The notes under the pieces: generated by a model
Seen by the model: only the letters and a program-made list of their open reading frames with translations
What the model was told of the DNA's origin: nothing
Database searches by the model: none
In this document: positions 17,066-26,614 of the stretch, one piece after another
How the letters are laid out: every line of letters starts with the position of its first letter
How positions within the stretch are numbered: the stretch's first letter is position 1
Origin: Arenibacter algicola
GTDB taxonomy: Bacteria; Bacteroidota; Bacteroidia; Flavobacteriales; Flavobacteriaceae
Reading direction: 5' to 3'
DNA length: 47,728 nucleotides
NCBI RefSeq assembly: GCF_018860365.1
Contig: NZ_JAHKPO010000028.1
Coordinates: 1 to 47,728 of the forward strand
Made by a program: the position numbers and the translations under genes

Positions 17066-19189
17066 TTATTCCAGGGAAAAGGCAAGGATCTTGTTTCCTT
17101 TTTCTGTTCCTAATTTTTCGCCACCACAGGCAATGGCAATATATTGCTTGCCGTTTACTTCATACATGGCGGGTGTTGCAAATGCTGCAGCAGGGAGTTT
17201 GTATTCCCAAAGTAGCTTGCCATTGTTTTTATTAAAAGCTCTAAAATATCCGTCTTTTGTGGCTCCTATAAACAATAGTCCGTTTTCGGTAACTATAGCC
17301 CCGCCATAGTTTTCCGAACCTGTTTGGGAAAATCCCTGTTCTTTCAAGCTCAATGTTTCCCCGAAGGGAATGGACCATAGGTAATCCCCAGAATTTAGGT
17401 CTATAGCATGTAATGTACCCCATGGCGGGGATATGGCCGGCAGCCCGTTACTGTCCAGAAATTTTTTATATCCGCGGTGTTTATAGGTTGTTTTTATAGG
17501 TTTTGTATTGTTCTCGGTAACAATTGGTCCAACTTCTTCCCCATATAAAAACCGTATCAAAGCTTCCATTTCCGTTTTTTCAATTTGAGGGAAACCTGTC
17601 ATCATGCCTTTTCCTTTATTTATGGTCAGGGCAACTGCTTCTTTATTATGGGTCGATTTAAGGTTTAATAAAGATGGATATCCACTTGCAACATTACCTT
17701 TACGGTCTTTTTGATGGCATACAACACAATATTGGTTATAGGCATATTCCCCTGGAGCCATGCTTGTGTTTAGCGTATCCTTGTCCATTTGAAGGAACCA
17801 GGCCATTTCATTGGAATTTACGTACAAAATGCCATCTTCGGGATCGGCGGCGGCACCTCCCCATTCCGCGGCCCCGTCATATCCAGGAAGAAGAAGTACC
17901 GGTTCTAAACTAGGTGGAGCATAGATTCTTTTATCCGCTTCGTTGAATTGCGTCAGTAATTCCTCCTTGTTTTCGGCGTACGGACTAAGGTCTTTTTCGG
18001 TCAATAAATCGGATTGTCTTGCAAAAGGCTTGGGCTTGGTGGGAAATGGTTGGGTTGCCCATGTTTTTTCTCCTTCCAAGGTAGATGGAGGTACAGGTAT
18101 CTCCTCAATATCAAACAAAGGCTCACCTGTGATTCTGTTAAAAAGAAAAACATATCCTTGTTTGGTTACTTGTGCCACGGCAGGAATTTTTTCTCCCGCT
18201 CTGGTAATCGTCAAAAGGTTGGGCGGTGCCGGTGGATCCCTATCCCACAGGTCGTGATGGGTAAATTGATAATGCCAAAGCAGTTTTCCTGTTTGTGCGT
18301 CCAAAGCCAATAGCGTATTGGCATAAAGATTACTGCCCTTTCTGTCGCCACCATAAAAATCGGGGGCTGCTGAACCTGTTGGGATGTATAGGATTCCCGT
18401 TTTTTCGTCCAATGCCATACCGGCCCAGTTATTGGCAGCACCAACAATTTCGCTTTTATAGCTATCCGGATCTTCCCAGGTTTCGTTACCGAGCTCTCCT
18501 GGATAGGGTATGGTGTGAAAGGACCATTCCAATTGGCCTGTTATTATATTAAATGCCATGATATCCCCTGGTGCAGCACCGCTACCTTCCGAGAGGCGAA
18601 TTGGCATTACAATTAAATCCCGGTAAATGGTTCCAGGAGTGTTGGAGACGACAAATTTATTCCTTGCGCTTGTTGGCAATCCGGAGTGGAGATCAATTTT
18701 TCCATTTTCACCGAAAGAAGAAATTGGCGTACCCGTTATGGCATTCAGGGCAAAAAGATTGGGTCCTCGGGTAAACAGAATACGCTTATCATTGTTCTTT
18801 GACCAATACGCTACGCCTCTACTAGTGGAATTTGTAAGGTGTAGTGAATCCCCAAATCTCCATATTTCCCTCCCAGTTCCAGCGTGCAATGCCACTGCCC
18901 TTAAGGCCGCTGTAACCCCGTACAAAATAGTGTCCACTACAATAGGGTTCATTTGCATTTGACCACTATCGGGAGCAGAGTAGGACCAGGCCACCTTAAG
19001 CTCCGTTACATTGTCCAAGGTAATTTGTGATAGTGTGGAGTAATGGTTGCGATCTGGTCCACCTAAATAGGAGGTCCAAGTTGTGTAATTATCGGAGTCC
19101 GTTTTGGTGGAATTATCAAGCTGGCAACTTATTAAACAAATTGCCGCTATGGTTATTAGCGATAAATGCTTTGTGGTATTAAGCGACAT
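17066..19189 (-). CDS. PQQ-type quinoprotein dehydrogenase with inserted cytochrome c domain, lipoprotein
   Basis: 707 residues with a lipobox (ICLISC, Cys near residue 22). The fold is an eight-bladed PQQ-enzyme propeller: W-motif repeats such as TGREIWRFGD, TGKLLWHYQFTHHDLWDRDPPAPP (a strong quinoprotein glucose-dehydrogenase-like signature), and NGKLLWEYKLP near the end. A c-type cytochrome segment with heme motif CVVCH (Cys488, Cys491, His492) is inserted before the last blades, with an axial Met likely in KGMMTGFPQ. The reaction expected is periplasmic oxidation of an aldose to its lactone, passing electrons through heme to the respiratory chain. No PQQ synthesis genes are in the window. 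It appears to be the first gene of the aldonate operon. Confidence 0.9.
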   Translation of the reverse strand: MSLNTTKHLSLITIAAICLISCQLDNSTKTDSDNYTTWTSYLGGPDRNHYSTLSQITLDNVTELKVAWSYSAPDSGQMQMNPIVVDTILYGVTAALRAVALHAGTGREIWRFGDSLHLTNSTSRGVAYWSKNNDKRILFTRGPNLFALNAITGTPISSFGENGKIDLHSGLPTSARNKFVVSNTPGTIYRDLIVMPIRLSEGSGAAPGDIMAFNIITGQLEWSFHTIPYPGELGNETWEDPDSYKSEIVGAANNWAGMALDEKTGILYIPTGSAAPDFYGGDRKGSNLYANTLLALDAQTGKLLWHYQFTHHDLWDRDPPAPPNLLTITRAGEKIPAVAQVTKQGYVFLFNRITGEPLFDIEEIPVPPSTLEGEKTWATQPFPTKPKPFARQSDLLTEKDLSPYAENKEELLTQFNEADKRIYAPPSLEPVLLLPGYDGAAEWGGAAADPEDGILYVNSNEMAWFLQMDKDTLNTSMAPGEYAYNQYCVVCHQKDRKGNVASGYPSLLNLKSTHNKEAVALTINKGKGMMTGFPQIEKTEMEALIRFLYGEEVGPIVTENNTKPIKTTYKHRGYKKFLDSNGLPAISPPWGTLHAIDLNSGDYLWSIPFGETLSLKEQGFSQTGSENYGGAIVTENGLLFIGATKDGYFRAFNKNNGKLLWEYKLPAAAFATPAMYEVNGKQYIAIACGGEKLGTEKGNKILAFSLE

Positions 19190-19362
19190 TGGTAGTGGTT
19201 TTATCGCTTAAATTAATTAATTTTTAAGAACTAAGGGGTTATTTCTTTGTTGTACTATAGTCTAATATTTTTGGACAGGGAAACAATCGTTCTTTTCCTT
19301 ATAGATCCAAATCCTACAAAAGTGGATTGGTTTGAGGTTTAGAAAAGGAATATTTAATTGCG

Positions 19363-20022
19363 CTATAACCTTTTCAAGGTTTTGTTGAGCACAGGAACAA
19401 TTAGTTCGCCAAGTTCTTTATATCCCTCCTTGTTATAATGAACGTCCTTATCCCCCAAACCATTTTTGTGGTGGATGGCAATGGATTTTTTGTAGATATC
19501 ATTGATAATAACACCATTTTTTTTCATTACGGATTTTGCTACTGCATTGTATTTTGCTACATCGTCAGAAAATCTACCCGCTTCATTAACAGGAACATAG
19601 GTGGTTGTTACAAAGATTAATTTTGCTGAGGTACTGGCTTTTAGGATACTCACCAACTCTTCCAGATTTTGTTTATAGGTTTGCAATTCATAGGTAATTG
19701 TACCCTTAATTTTATCCCTATTGCCATAAACTTTGGAATCTGGATGTCTGTAACAAAGATCCCATAACCCCCAATTAAATTGGATTATATCCCAATCTTC
19801 CTGACCTATCCAATCCTTGATTTTCTCCAGTCCTGTTCCTGTGTGTTGTGCGTTTCCAGGATTGTGCATTACTATTGCCTTAGTGGCCAGTGCTTCTTTT
19901 ACCTTTGAAAAATAACCTATGGAAATAGAGTCGCCTATGATCAGTATTTTAGGCTCTTTAGGTTTGTATCCCAGACAAAGAAAAATACATAAGGTTATTA
20001 GGAGGTAAAATTTGTTATTCAT
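19363..20022 (-). CDS. SGNH/GDSL-type hydrolase, secreted
   Basis: 219 residues with an N-terminal hydrophobic signal segment. Block I is LIIGDSISIGY (nucleophile Ser in GDSI), block II Gly and block III Asn lie in NPGNAQHTGTGL and FNWGLWDLCY, and block V is DVHYNKEGYKELG (D-x-x-H). The family acts on esters, often acetyl groups on polysaccharides. It lies 173 bp upstream of the quinoprotein gene on the same strand, so it may be a separate unit or the first gene of the carbohydrate cluster. The substrate is unknown. Confidence 0.88.
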   Translation of the reverse strand: MNNKFYLLITLCIFLCLGYKPKEPKILIIGDSISIGYFSKVKEALATKAIVMHNPGNAQHTGTGLEKIKDWIGQEDWDIIQFNWGLWDLCYRHPDSKVYGNRDKIKGTITYELQTYKQNLEELVSILKASTSAKLIFVTTTYVPVNEAGRFSDDVAKYNAVAKSVMKKNGVIINDIYKKSIAIHHKNGLGDKDVHYNKEGYKELGELIVPVLNKTLKRL

Positions 20023-20227
20023 GCTTTTAATCTTTACAAAGATGAAAAATAATTAAAAAATTTAGAAAGGGAATGGTGAGGGTGCCATTATGCCGGTATT
20101 TTTTGTTTCCTGAAAACCGGATTGCCCATAATCCTGGATGGGATAATTTGCCACCATTCACAATATTTTATGAAGGTCTAGAGAAAATCACTACATTGTT
20201 ATTGCCAAATAATCAACCATATACAAA

Positions 20228-21334
20228 ATGACAAACGAATCTACCAACCTTTCCAAGAGGTTGTTTTCCTTGGACGTATTCCGGGGATTGACCATGTTTT
20301 TATTAATTGCGGAGGCTGCCGGGTTTCATGGTAGCTTTGGGGACTTTACAGAAAACAACACCTTTTTACATCCTTTGGCGGAACAGTTGCACCATCATCC
20401 ATGGAACGGGTTGCGGTTTTGGGATCTTATACAGCCTTTTTTTATGTTTATAGTGGGGGTGGCCATGCCATTTTCATTGAGAAAGCGTTTGGCTAGTGGA
20501 TCCCGCAAGGCTGCTACCAAACATATTTTGAGAAGATGTTTTTTGCTTTTTGCTTTTGGGGTATTGTTGCACTGTGTGTATAGCCATGCATTGGTTTGGG
20601 AACTCTGGAACGTATTGGTTCAATTGGCCTTTACTATTCTTATAGCTTATGCGATAATGAATCTTCCCCACCGTACACAGATTTTTATCTGCTTGGGAAT
20701 TTTGATACTTACCGAGATTCTCTATCGGGCTTATAATCCACAGGACCCATACAATCAAGGGCAGAGTTTTGGGTCTTGGGTAGATATGTTGGTAATGGGT
20801 AAAATTAACGGCGGGGGATGGGTTTTCATTAACTTCTTACCTACTGCGGTACATACGGTGATGGGTGTTATTTGTGGACAAATATTACTTTCCAACAAAT
20901 CCGCTAAAGAGAAATTAAATCCCTTATTAATGTGGGGAGCGGCTCTACTTTTGTTGGGCTATGGGATGGATCTATTGGGAATAACCCCTATTATTAAAAG
21001 AATAGCGACTACCTCATTTACCTTGGCTTCGGGGGGATGGGCCTTGTTGGCCTTGGCTTTGTTTTATTGGTGGATCGACATTAAGGACCATAAGAACAAA
21101 TGGCTGAAGATTTTTTCTGTGGTAGGGACCAACTCTATATTTATTTATTTGTTTGCAGAAACCGTAGGGGCACAGTGGTTTAGGGGTTTCGGGCTTATTT
21201 TTACCGAAGGAATATTGGCTCCCTTAAGTGTAGAGGAAGGTTTAATATTGGTCATAAATTCCTTGTTTGTGCTCTTTATGTTCTGGTATATCACCTACTT
21301 TCTAGATCAGAAGAAGGTTTACTTTAAGATATAG
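20228..21334 (+). CDS. DUF5009 / HGSNAT-like membrane acyltransferase
   Basis: 368 residues with about ten membrane spans. The N-terminus RLFSLDVFRGLTMFLLI is the family signature (R-x-x-S-x-D-x-x-R-G), followed by a His-rich loop (HHHPWNGLRFWDLIQPFFMFIVGVAMPFS). These match the heparan-alpha-glucosaminide N-acetyltransferase/NagX-like group, which is thought to move acyl groups across a membrane onto sugars. In Bacteroidota such genes often accompany glycan use. It stands alone between SGNH hydrolase and S41 protease, both on the other strand. Confidence 0.88.
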   Translation: MTNESTNLSKRLFSLDVFRGLTMFLLIAEAAGFHGSFGDFTENNTFLHPLAEQLHHHPWNGLRFWDLIQPFFMFIVGVAMPFSLRKRLASGSRKAATKHILRRCFLLFAFGVLLHCVYSHALVWELWNVLVQLAFTILIAYAIMNLPHRTQIFICLGILILTEILYRAYNPQDPYNQGQSFGSWVDMLVMGKINGGGWVFINFLPTAVHTVMGVICGQILLSNKSAKEKLNPLLMWGAALLLLGYGMDLLGITPIIKRIATTSFTLASGGWALLALALFYWWIDIKDHKNKWLKIFSVVGTNSIFIYLFAETVGAQWFRGFGLIFTEGILAPLSVEEGLILVINSLFVLFMFWYITYFLDQKKVYFKI

Positions 21335-21371
21335 AGGTTCAATACCTAGACACTATTTGACCGGCATTTTT

Positions 21372-23000
21372 TTATTTTAGAATATTCGTGTATTTGCCAT
21401 TGTCATTCAACAGAACGGTAGCGGTCATAATGGCTTCGTCATTTTGTAAATGGTAATCATATAGACCGTCCCTATAGAAATAGCGTTTAAGAATTTCATC
21501 CTCCAAATTCTTTTGGATTTCCGCTTTGTATTTATCCAAGGCCATAAGTTTGTTTTTATCCATCTCCAACAACAGCGCTTTATACTGCTCCGTGACCTCA
21601 TTGCCAAATATGGTACTGTCCTCGCCGGACATGGCCTCTTTTAGTGCTTTTTCGGCCTTAGTCTCAAATTCAAAATTACTTTTGGAGACATAATTTTTAA
21701 AAGATGCAAAATCACTATCCTTATAATTGAAGTCCAATACATTTTCTATCTTGTTATTATAATAGAAATCGGTGGCGTAGTCGAAAATAACATTACCGGA
21801 TAACAGGGCCTGGGTAAGCGTATTTGTTTTGGCTGCAGCAATTTCTATATCTGGCAAAACACCGCCACCATCTTGGACTTTTCGCCCATTTCTGGTTTTA
21901 AAATCCCTGAACTGCGTATTCTTAACTGCATTTCCATTCTCATCCCTATTCCAATAATCCAAGGATTGTATACATCTTCCGGATGCTGTATAATATCTGG
22001 AGATGGTTACCTTTAGTTGTGTACCATAGGTTAGTTTTAAAGGGCGCTGTACCAATCCCTTTCCAAAACTTCTTGCACCCACTATAACGGCTCGGTCCAA
22101 ATCCTGTAGACTTCCTGAGACAATTTCACTGGCCGAGGCACTTCTACCATTAACCAATACAACCAATGGTATTTCTGTATCTACGGGTTGGTTGGTAGTT
22201 TTATACTCCCTGTTGAATTTCTTGACCTTGGATTTGGTGGTTACCACAAGTTCTCCTTTTGGAATAAAAAGATTGGTTACATTGATGGCTTCGGTCAATA
22301 GACCACCTGGATTATCCCTTAGGTCCAAAATAATTTTTTCCGCGCCATCGTTTTTTAAGTTAAGGAGTGCTTCCTTGGTTTGTTCAGAAGCTTTTTTATT
22401 GAATTTTGACAAAACAATATAACCCGTGTTCCCTTTGATCATCTTGTAATAGGGTACGGCATCAACTTCTATAGATTCCCTGTTAACTGTTGTTGACTTG
22501 GTTTCTCCCTGCCTAACATAGGTAATGTTTACACTGGTATTATTGGCTCCTTTTAAAAGTTCATCGGCGTCATCCTGAATATCCGCAATGGCAATATCAC
22601 CGATCTTAATAATTTCATCCCCGGCTTTAAGGCCCGCCTTATCTGCGGGGTAACCTTTGTAAGGTTCAATAATAACCACTTTATCCTTGTAACTCCGGAC
22701 CACGGCCCCAATACCTGAATATTCACCTGCATTGTTTATTTTAAAGGATTCAACGTCTTGTTCATTAAGGAATTTGGTATAGGGATCCAGATCTTCCAAC
22801 ATGTTTTTAATGGCCGTATCCATTAATTCTGCAGGATTGGTTTCATCCACGTAGTTCATGTTCAACTCTTTGAAAAGGGTTGTAAAAATTTCGATCTGTT
22901 TGGCAATCTCAAAAAAATCGCCCTTAAAACTACTTCCTGCAATGAGTAGGGCAATGGCGATAATGGGAATAAGTACCCGCTTTTTTATTATCTCTTTCAT
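21372..23000 (-). CDS. S41 family C-terminal processing peptidase
   Basis: 542 residues. An N-terminal signal-anchor (VLIPIIAIALLIAGSS) is followed by a PDZ domain (GIGAVVRSYKDKVVIIEPYKGYPADKAGLKAGDEIIKI) and the protease core. The Ser-Lys dyad is Ser289 in NGRSASASEI and Lys314 in SFGKGLVQ; their spacing of 25 residues equals that of known Ctp enzymes. These proteases trim periplasmic or membrane proteins from the C-terminus. The gene starts 11 bp after rnpA on the same strand, a conserved pairing in flavobacteria, so it is probably cotranscribed. Confidence 0.94.
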   Translation of the reverse strand: MKEIIKKRVLIPIIAIALLIAGSSFKGDFFEIAKQIEIFTTLFKELNMNYVDETNPAELMDTAIKNMLEDLDPYTKFLNEQDVESFKINNAGEYSGIGAVVRSYKDKVVIIEPYKGYPADKAGLKAGDEIIKIGDIAIADIQDDADELLKGANNTSVNITYVRQGETKSTTVNRESIEVDAVPYYKMIKGNTGYIVLSKFNKKASEQTKEALLNLKNDGAEKIILDLRDNPGGLLTEAINVTNLFIPKGELVVTTKSKVKKFNREYKTTNQPVDTEIPLVVLVNGRSASASEIVSGSLQDLDRAVIVGARSFGKGLVQRPLKLTYGTQLKVTISRYYTASGRCIQSLDYWNRDENGNAVKNTQFRDFKTRNGRKVQDGGGVLPDIEIAAAKTNTLTQALLSGNVIFDYATDFYYNNKIENVLDFNYKDSDFASFKNYVSKSNFEFETKAEKALKEAMSGEDSTIFGNEVTEQYKALLLEMDKNKLMALDKYKAEIQKNLEDEILKRYFYRDGLYDYHLQNDEAIMTATVLLNDNGKYTNILK

Positions 23001-23011
23001 ATGTTCATAAG

Positions 23012-23395
23012 TTACTTGCTAGCCTTTGCAATTTCATCGACAAATTTCCGCATTAAAGGAATCATGGCATCTGTTATTTTGGATTGCGAGGGCATCTCCT
23101 TACCAAGATATAAAAACATAAACGCAAAGTTACTCTCTATGTTGTTAAAAATTAGGTGTTTGTTCAACCTATAGCTTTCCCGCATCAACCTTTTAATTCG
23201 ATTTCTTTTTACGGCACTTTTAAAATTTCTTTTGGACGCTGTTACCCCAACCTTGCACTTGGAACCATCATCAAAGCTGGTTTTAAGATAAACAAGTTTA
23301 ATAGGATAATTGGTAATACCAATCCCTTCCGCAAACAACTGTTCAATTAGTTTTTTGCTCTTTAGTTTTTCTTTTTTTGGGAAGCTAAATGACAT
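23012..23395 (-). CDS. rnpA: Ribonuclease P protein component
   Basis: 127 residues. The core KVGVTASKRNFKSAVKRNRIKRLMRESYRLNK is the RnpA signature (the RNR box, here AVKRNRIKR). It binds the RNase P RNA and helps 5' maturation of tRNA. Unlike in many bacteria it is not next to rpmH; instead it precedes the S41 protease gene by 11 bp, the flavobacterial arrangement. Confidence 0.96.
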   Translation of the reverse strand: MSFSFPKKEKLKSKKLIEQLFAEGIGITNYPIKLVYLKTSFDDGSKCKVGVTASKRNFKSAVKRNRIKRLMRESYRLNKHLIFNNIESNFAFMFLYLGKEMPSQSKITDAMIPLMRKFVDEIAKASK

Positions 23396-23513
23396 TTTGC
23401 CGTAAATGTAAAATAAAAACCACAGTTATGGGATATGACAACCATCATAGTTCAAAATCCATTTAGCCATTATCTTGGGTTATATTTTTTACAAAACTAT
23501 AAATAAGGGATTT

Positions 23514-25364
23514 ATGGGAGAATTGAATGTTGAAAAATTGAGGAACAATCCTCTTAAGGCCAGGTATATTAAACATTTGTTGGCAGACATTGTGGCCTTG
23601 GAACAAATACTGGATAAAAAGATGTTCGAACGAAGTCCAATTAGGATCGGGGCCGAACAGGAATTCTGTTTGGTCGACGAATCATGGCAGCCATCCAATA
23701 AGGCCTTGGAAGTTCTTGAAAATATAGATGATCCCCATTTCACCACTGAATTGGCCCTTTATAATCTGGAAATTAATTTGGATCCCATTCCATTATCCGG
23801 GAATTGCTTTTCAGAAATGCATTTGCAGCTGGACCATTTATTGGCTATGGCCAATAAGGTTGCAGAGGAATCCGCTACTAAAATTATATTGTGTGGTATT
23901 TTGCCCACCATTTCAAAAAGGCATCTGAATATTGAATATTTGACTCCTATTCCCCGATATAAGATTTTGAACGATGTTATTAAGGAAATAAGAAATAATG
24001 ATATAGAAATTCATGTAAAAGGGGTAGATGAGTTGAATATCCGCCATGACTCCGTGCTGTTCGAAGGATGCAATACCAGTTTTCAGTCGCATCTGCAGAT
24101 AGACCCATATGATTTTGAGGATACCTATAATTGGTCCCAGGCCATTGCAGGGCCCATCCTGTCCATTTGTACCAACTCCCCAATGCTCTTTGGCCGGGAA
24201 TTGTGGGAGGAGACCAGAATTGCCTTATTTACGCAAAGTGTGGATACCAGGGCCAGTAATTTTCTTTTGAATGAAAGTGAACCTCGGGTGAACTTCGGAA
24301 ATAGTTGGGCAAAAGGAACAGTGGTGGATTATTTTAAAGATTCCATAACCGGATTTAGGAGCTTACTTACTTCCGATACCGATGTGGATAGTTTAAACGA
24401 ATTGAAACAGGGAAAAATGCCCAAGTTAAAGGCGCTGTCGCTCCATAACGGAACAGTGTATGCTTGGAACCGTGTCTGCTATGGTATTACCAATGGCAGG
24501 CCCCATATTAGAATTGAGAACAGATATATACCATCCGGACCCACTACCGAGGACGAAATTGCCAATATGATGCTATGGGTGGGAGTAATGATGGGAAGGC
24601 CTAAAAAGTTTAATGCCATTCATACCAAGATGGATTTTAGGGATGCGAAAAGTAATTTTTTCAATGCTGCCAGATATGGTATGGCTGCTCAATTTTATTG
24701 GGATGGACAACTAATCTCCAGCCAACAATTATTGTTGGATCATTTCTTGCCAATCGCCTTTAAGGGATTGTACAGTATGGGGGTAGCACCAAAAGATGCA
24801 GAGCATTACTTAAAAATTATTGAGAAGAGGATTGCCACTAACAACGGTTCACGATGGACGATTCAAAGTTATAGAAAACTGAGAAAGGAGTTTAAGCTTT
24901 CAGATGCCCTGAGCATATTAACGGCCAAAATGTACCAAGGTCAACAAAAGGGATATTCCGTAGATGCATGGCAATTGCCAAGGGGTGATGAATTTGTAAT
25001 TGACAAAAACGAGAGAAAGGTGTACCAGATTATGAGCGTACGAACCATTACTGCTCAGGATAGTGATAGTTCGGAATTGGTGTTGAAAATGATGCAGTGG
25101 AAAAATATTCACCATATACCCATTCTAAATGACGATTTGGATTTGGTTGGATTATTGACTTGGACCGATCTTAAAGAGTATTTGAAGAATCCGGACAAGT
25201 TTATCGGACCTGTAAAGGATATTATGAAAACAGAACTGATTACTATAACCGAGGAGGAAAGCATGAACAGGGCAAAGGCCTTAATGGAATCGAAAGGTAT
25301 AAATTGTCTGCCAGTGGTACACGGAAAGAAATTGGTAGGTATTATTACAACCAATGACATATGA
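23514..25364 (+). CDS. GCS2-type glutamate-cysteine-ligase-like enzyme fused to two CBS domains
   Basis: 616 residues from the ATG at 23514, which has AGGG a few bases before it; a TTG 39 bases upstream is less likely. The N-terminal 480 residues resemble the GCS2 carboxylate-amine ligase family: IRIGAEQEFCLVDE, LYNLEINLDPIPL, SFQSHLQID, and the RNRYIPSGP-like segment RIENRYIPSGPT. These enzymes join glutamate to an amine or amino acid using ATP. Two CBS motifs follow (VYQIMSVRTITAQ... and VKDIMKTELITITEEES...), usually sensors of adenine nucleotides. The stop overlaps the start of the next gene (ATGA), so the two are translationally coupled. The product is not known. Confidence 0.85.
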   Translation: MGELNVEKLRNNPLKARYIKHLLADIVALEQILDKKMFERSPIRIGAEQEFCLVDESWQPSNKALEVLENIDDPHFTTELALYNLEINLDPIPLSGNCFSEMHLQLDHLLAMANKVAEESATKIILCGILPTISKRHLNIEYLTPIPRYKILNDVIKEIRNNDIEIHVKGVDELNIRHDSVLFEGCNTSFQSHLQIDPYDFEDTYNWSQAIAGPILSICTNSPMLFGRELWEETRIALFTQSVDTRASNFLLNESEPRVNFGNSWAKGTVVDYFKDSITGFRSLLTSDTDVDSLNELKQGKMPKLKALSLHNGTVYAWNRVCYGITNGRPHIRIENRYIPSGPTTEDEIANMMLWVGVMMGRPKKFNAIHTKMDFRDAKSNFFNAARYGMAAQFYWDGQLISSQQLLLDHFLPIAFKGLYSMGVAPKDAEHYLKIIEKRIATNNGSRWTIQSYRKLRKEFKLSDALSILTAKMYQGQQKGYSVDAWQLPRGDEFVIDKNERKVYQIMSVRTITAQDSDSSELVLKMMQWKNIHHIPILNDDLDLVGLLTWTDLKEYLKNPDKFIGPVKDIMKTELITITEEESMNRAKALMESKGINCLPVVHGKKLVGIITTNDI

Positions 25365-26566
25365 TAACAACGGAAAACCAAATAGGCAAGAGCCGAACCA
25401 TTGGTCATTTAAAAGGCGGTAAAAATGGCCCTACAATGATATTCTTTGGGGGTATTCATGGCAATGAACCTTCAGGTGAGAAGGCAATACAAGAAGTTTT
25501 CCTGAAAATTGAGAAAGAAAAAATACCTGTAAATGGTAACATTTATGGTATTCGGGGCAATGTTGCGGCACTCTTGGCCGGGGAAAGATTTTTGGATCGG
25601 GACCTTAACAGATTATGGACCGATGAAAAGATTGAAAAAATTAAAGCCAAAGCCGAAAATGAACTTCTTAATGAGGACAAGGAGTTGTTATCCATTCACC
25701 AAGTCTTATCGGCTATCCTAAAAACAGCATCCGGGCCTTTTTACTTTATAGATTTCCATACTACTTCCAGCAAGACCCTTCCGTTTATTACCATTAATGA
25801 TGCCTTGATCAACCGGAAATTTTCAAAGCTTTTTCCTGTCCCTATAATTTTGGGGATAGAAGAGTATTTAGAGGGCCCTCTACTTAGTTTTATAAACGAA
25901 CAGGGCTACTTGTCCGTTGGTTTTGAATCTGGCCAGCATACCGCAAGGGAAGCGGTAGATAACAGTATAGCATTTATGTGGTTGGCCCTTGTCTATGGTG
26001 GAGCACTTAAAAGTAAAGATGTTAATGGGTTTGAAGGACATTATCTTCAACTTCAAAATTCGGCAAAGGAGAACGCCAGCTTTTTCGAGATAATTTATAG
26101 ACATCCTATAGGAACTGGGGATAAATTTGAAATGTTGCCCGGATTCAAAAGTTTTGATGTCGTAAACAAAGGAAAAATATTGGCCGAACACAACGATAAA
26201 GCGGTATTGGCGCAGCAAAAATCGAGCATTTTTATGCCTTTGTACCAAAGCCAGGGAGAGGATGGTTTTTTTTTAATTCGTAAGACGCCTAAGTTCGCCT
26301 TGTGGTTATCCGTCCTATTGAGAAAAATAAGAATGCCCGCTTTGTTACCAATTTTGCCTGGGGTTTCGTGGGTAGATAAGGAAAAGGGTACTTTATTGGT
26401 GAACGAAAGAACTGCCAGATTTATGGCAAAACCTCTTTTCCACCTGCTGGGGTATAGGAATAGGGTAATCAATAAAAGTGAAATTTTAATGACCAGTAGG
26501 GAAGCCACTGCCAAGAACAGGATGTATAGTGGCACATGGTGGTATCAAAATAAAAAATCCGTTTAA
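25361..26566 (+). CDS. Succinylglutamate desuccinylase/aspartoacylase family hydrolase
   Basis: 401 residues, no signal peptide. The M14-like zinc site is visible: His33 and Glu36 in GGIHGNEPSGE, then DRDLNRLW, and a zinc His in the IDFHTTSS motif near residue 131. A Glu in VGFESGQH matches the catalytic Glu region of AstE/AspA. The C-terminal 120 residues are basic and not recognised. The family removes acyl groups from amino acids. It overlaps the GCS2-CBS gene by four bases (ATGA), which suggests that it acts on a related amide-linked compound. Its last codons lie inside the terminator hairpin of the convergent M1 gene. Confidence 0.87.
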   Translation: MITTENQIGKSRTIGHLKGGKNGPTMIFFGGIHGNEPSGEKAIQEVFLKIEKEKIPVNGNIYGIRGNVAALLAGERFLDRDLNRLWTDEKIEKIKAKAENELLNEDKELLSIHQVLSAILKTASGPFYFIDFHTTSSKTLPFITINDALINRKFSKLFPVPIILGIEEYLEGPLLSFINEQGYLSVGFESGQHTAREAVDNSIAFMWLALVYGGALKSKDVNGFEGHYLQLQNSAKENASFFEIIYRHPIGTGDKFEMLPGFKSFDVVNKGKILAEHNDKAVLAQQKSSIFMPLYQSQGEDGFFLIRKTPKFALWLSVLLRKIRMPALLPILPGVSWVDKEKGTLLVNERTARFMAKPLFHLLGYRNRVINKSEILMTSREATAKNRMYSGTWWYQNKKSV

Positions 26567-26600
26567 GATAGCCATTGTCTGCCATCTTAAACGGATTAAA
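26552..26600 (-). terminator. Terminator of the M1 peptidase gene, overlapping the convergent gene
   Basis: A perfect 14-bp inverted repeat (26556-26569 with 26584-26597) and a 14-base loop. The minus strand then runs into a T-tract (A-run at 26552-26557). The stop codon of the plus-strand AstE-like gene (26564-26566) lies in the left arm. Confidence 0.75.
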
Positions 26601-26614
26601 ACATTTAATGTTTT

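Noticed and set aside
17943..18962. Several overlapping open frames antisense to the quinoprotein gene
   Set aside because: They are out-of-frame shadows of a well-supported gene with clear PQQ and heme motifs.
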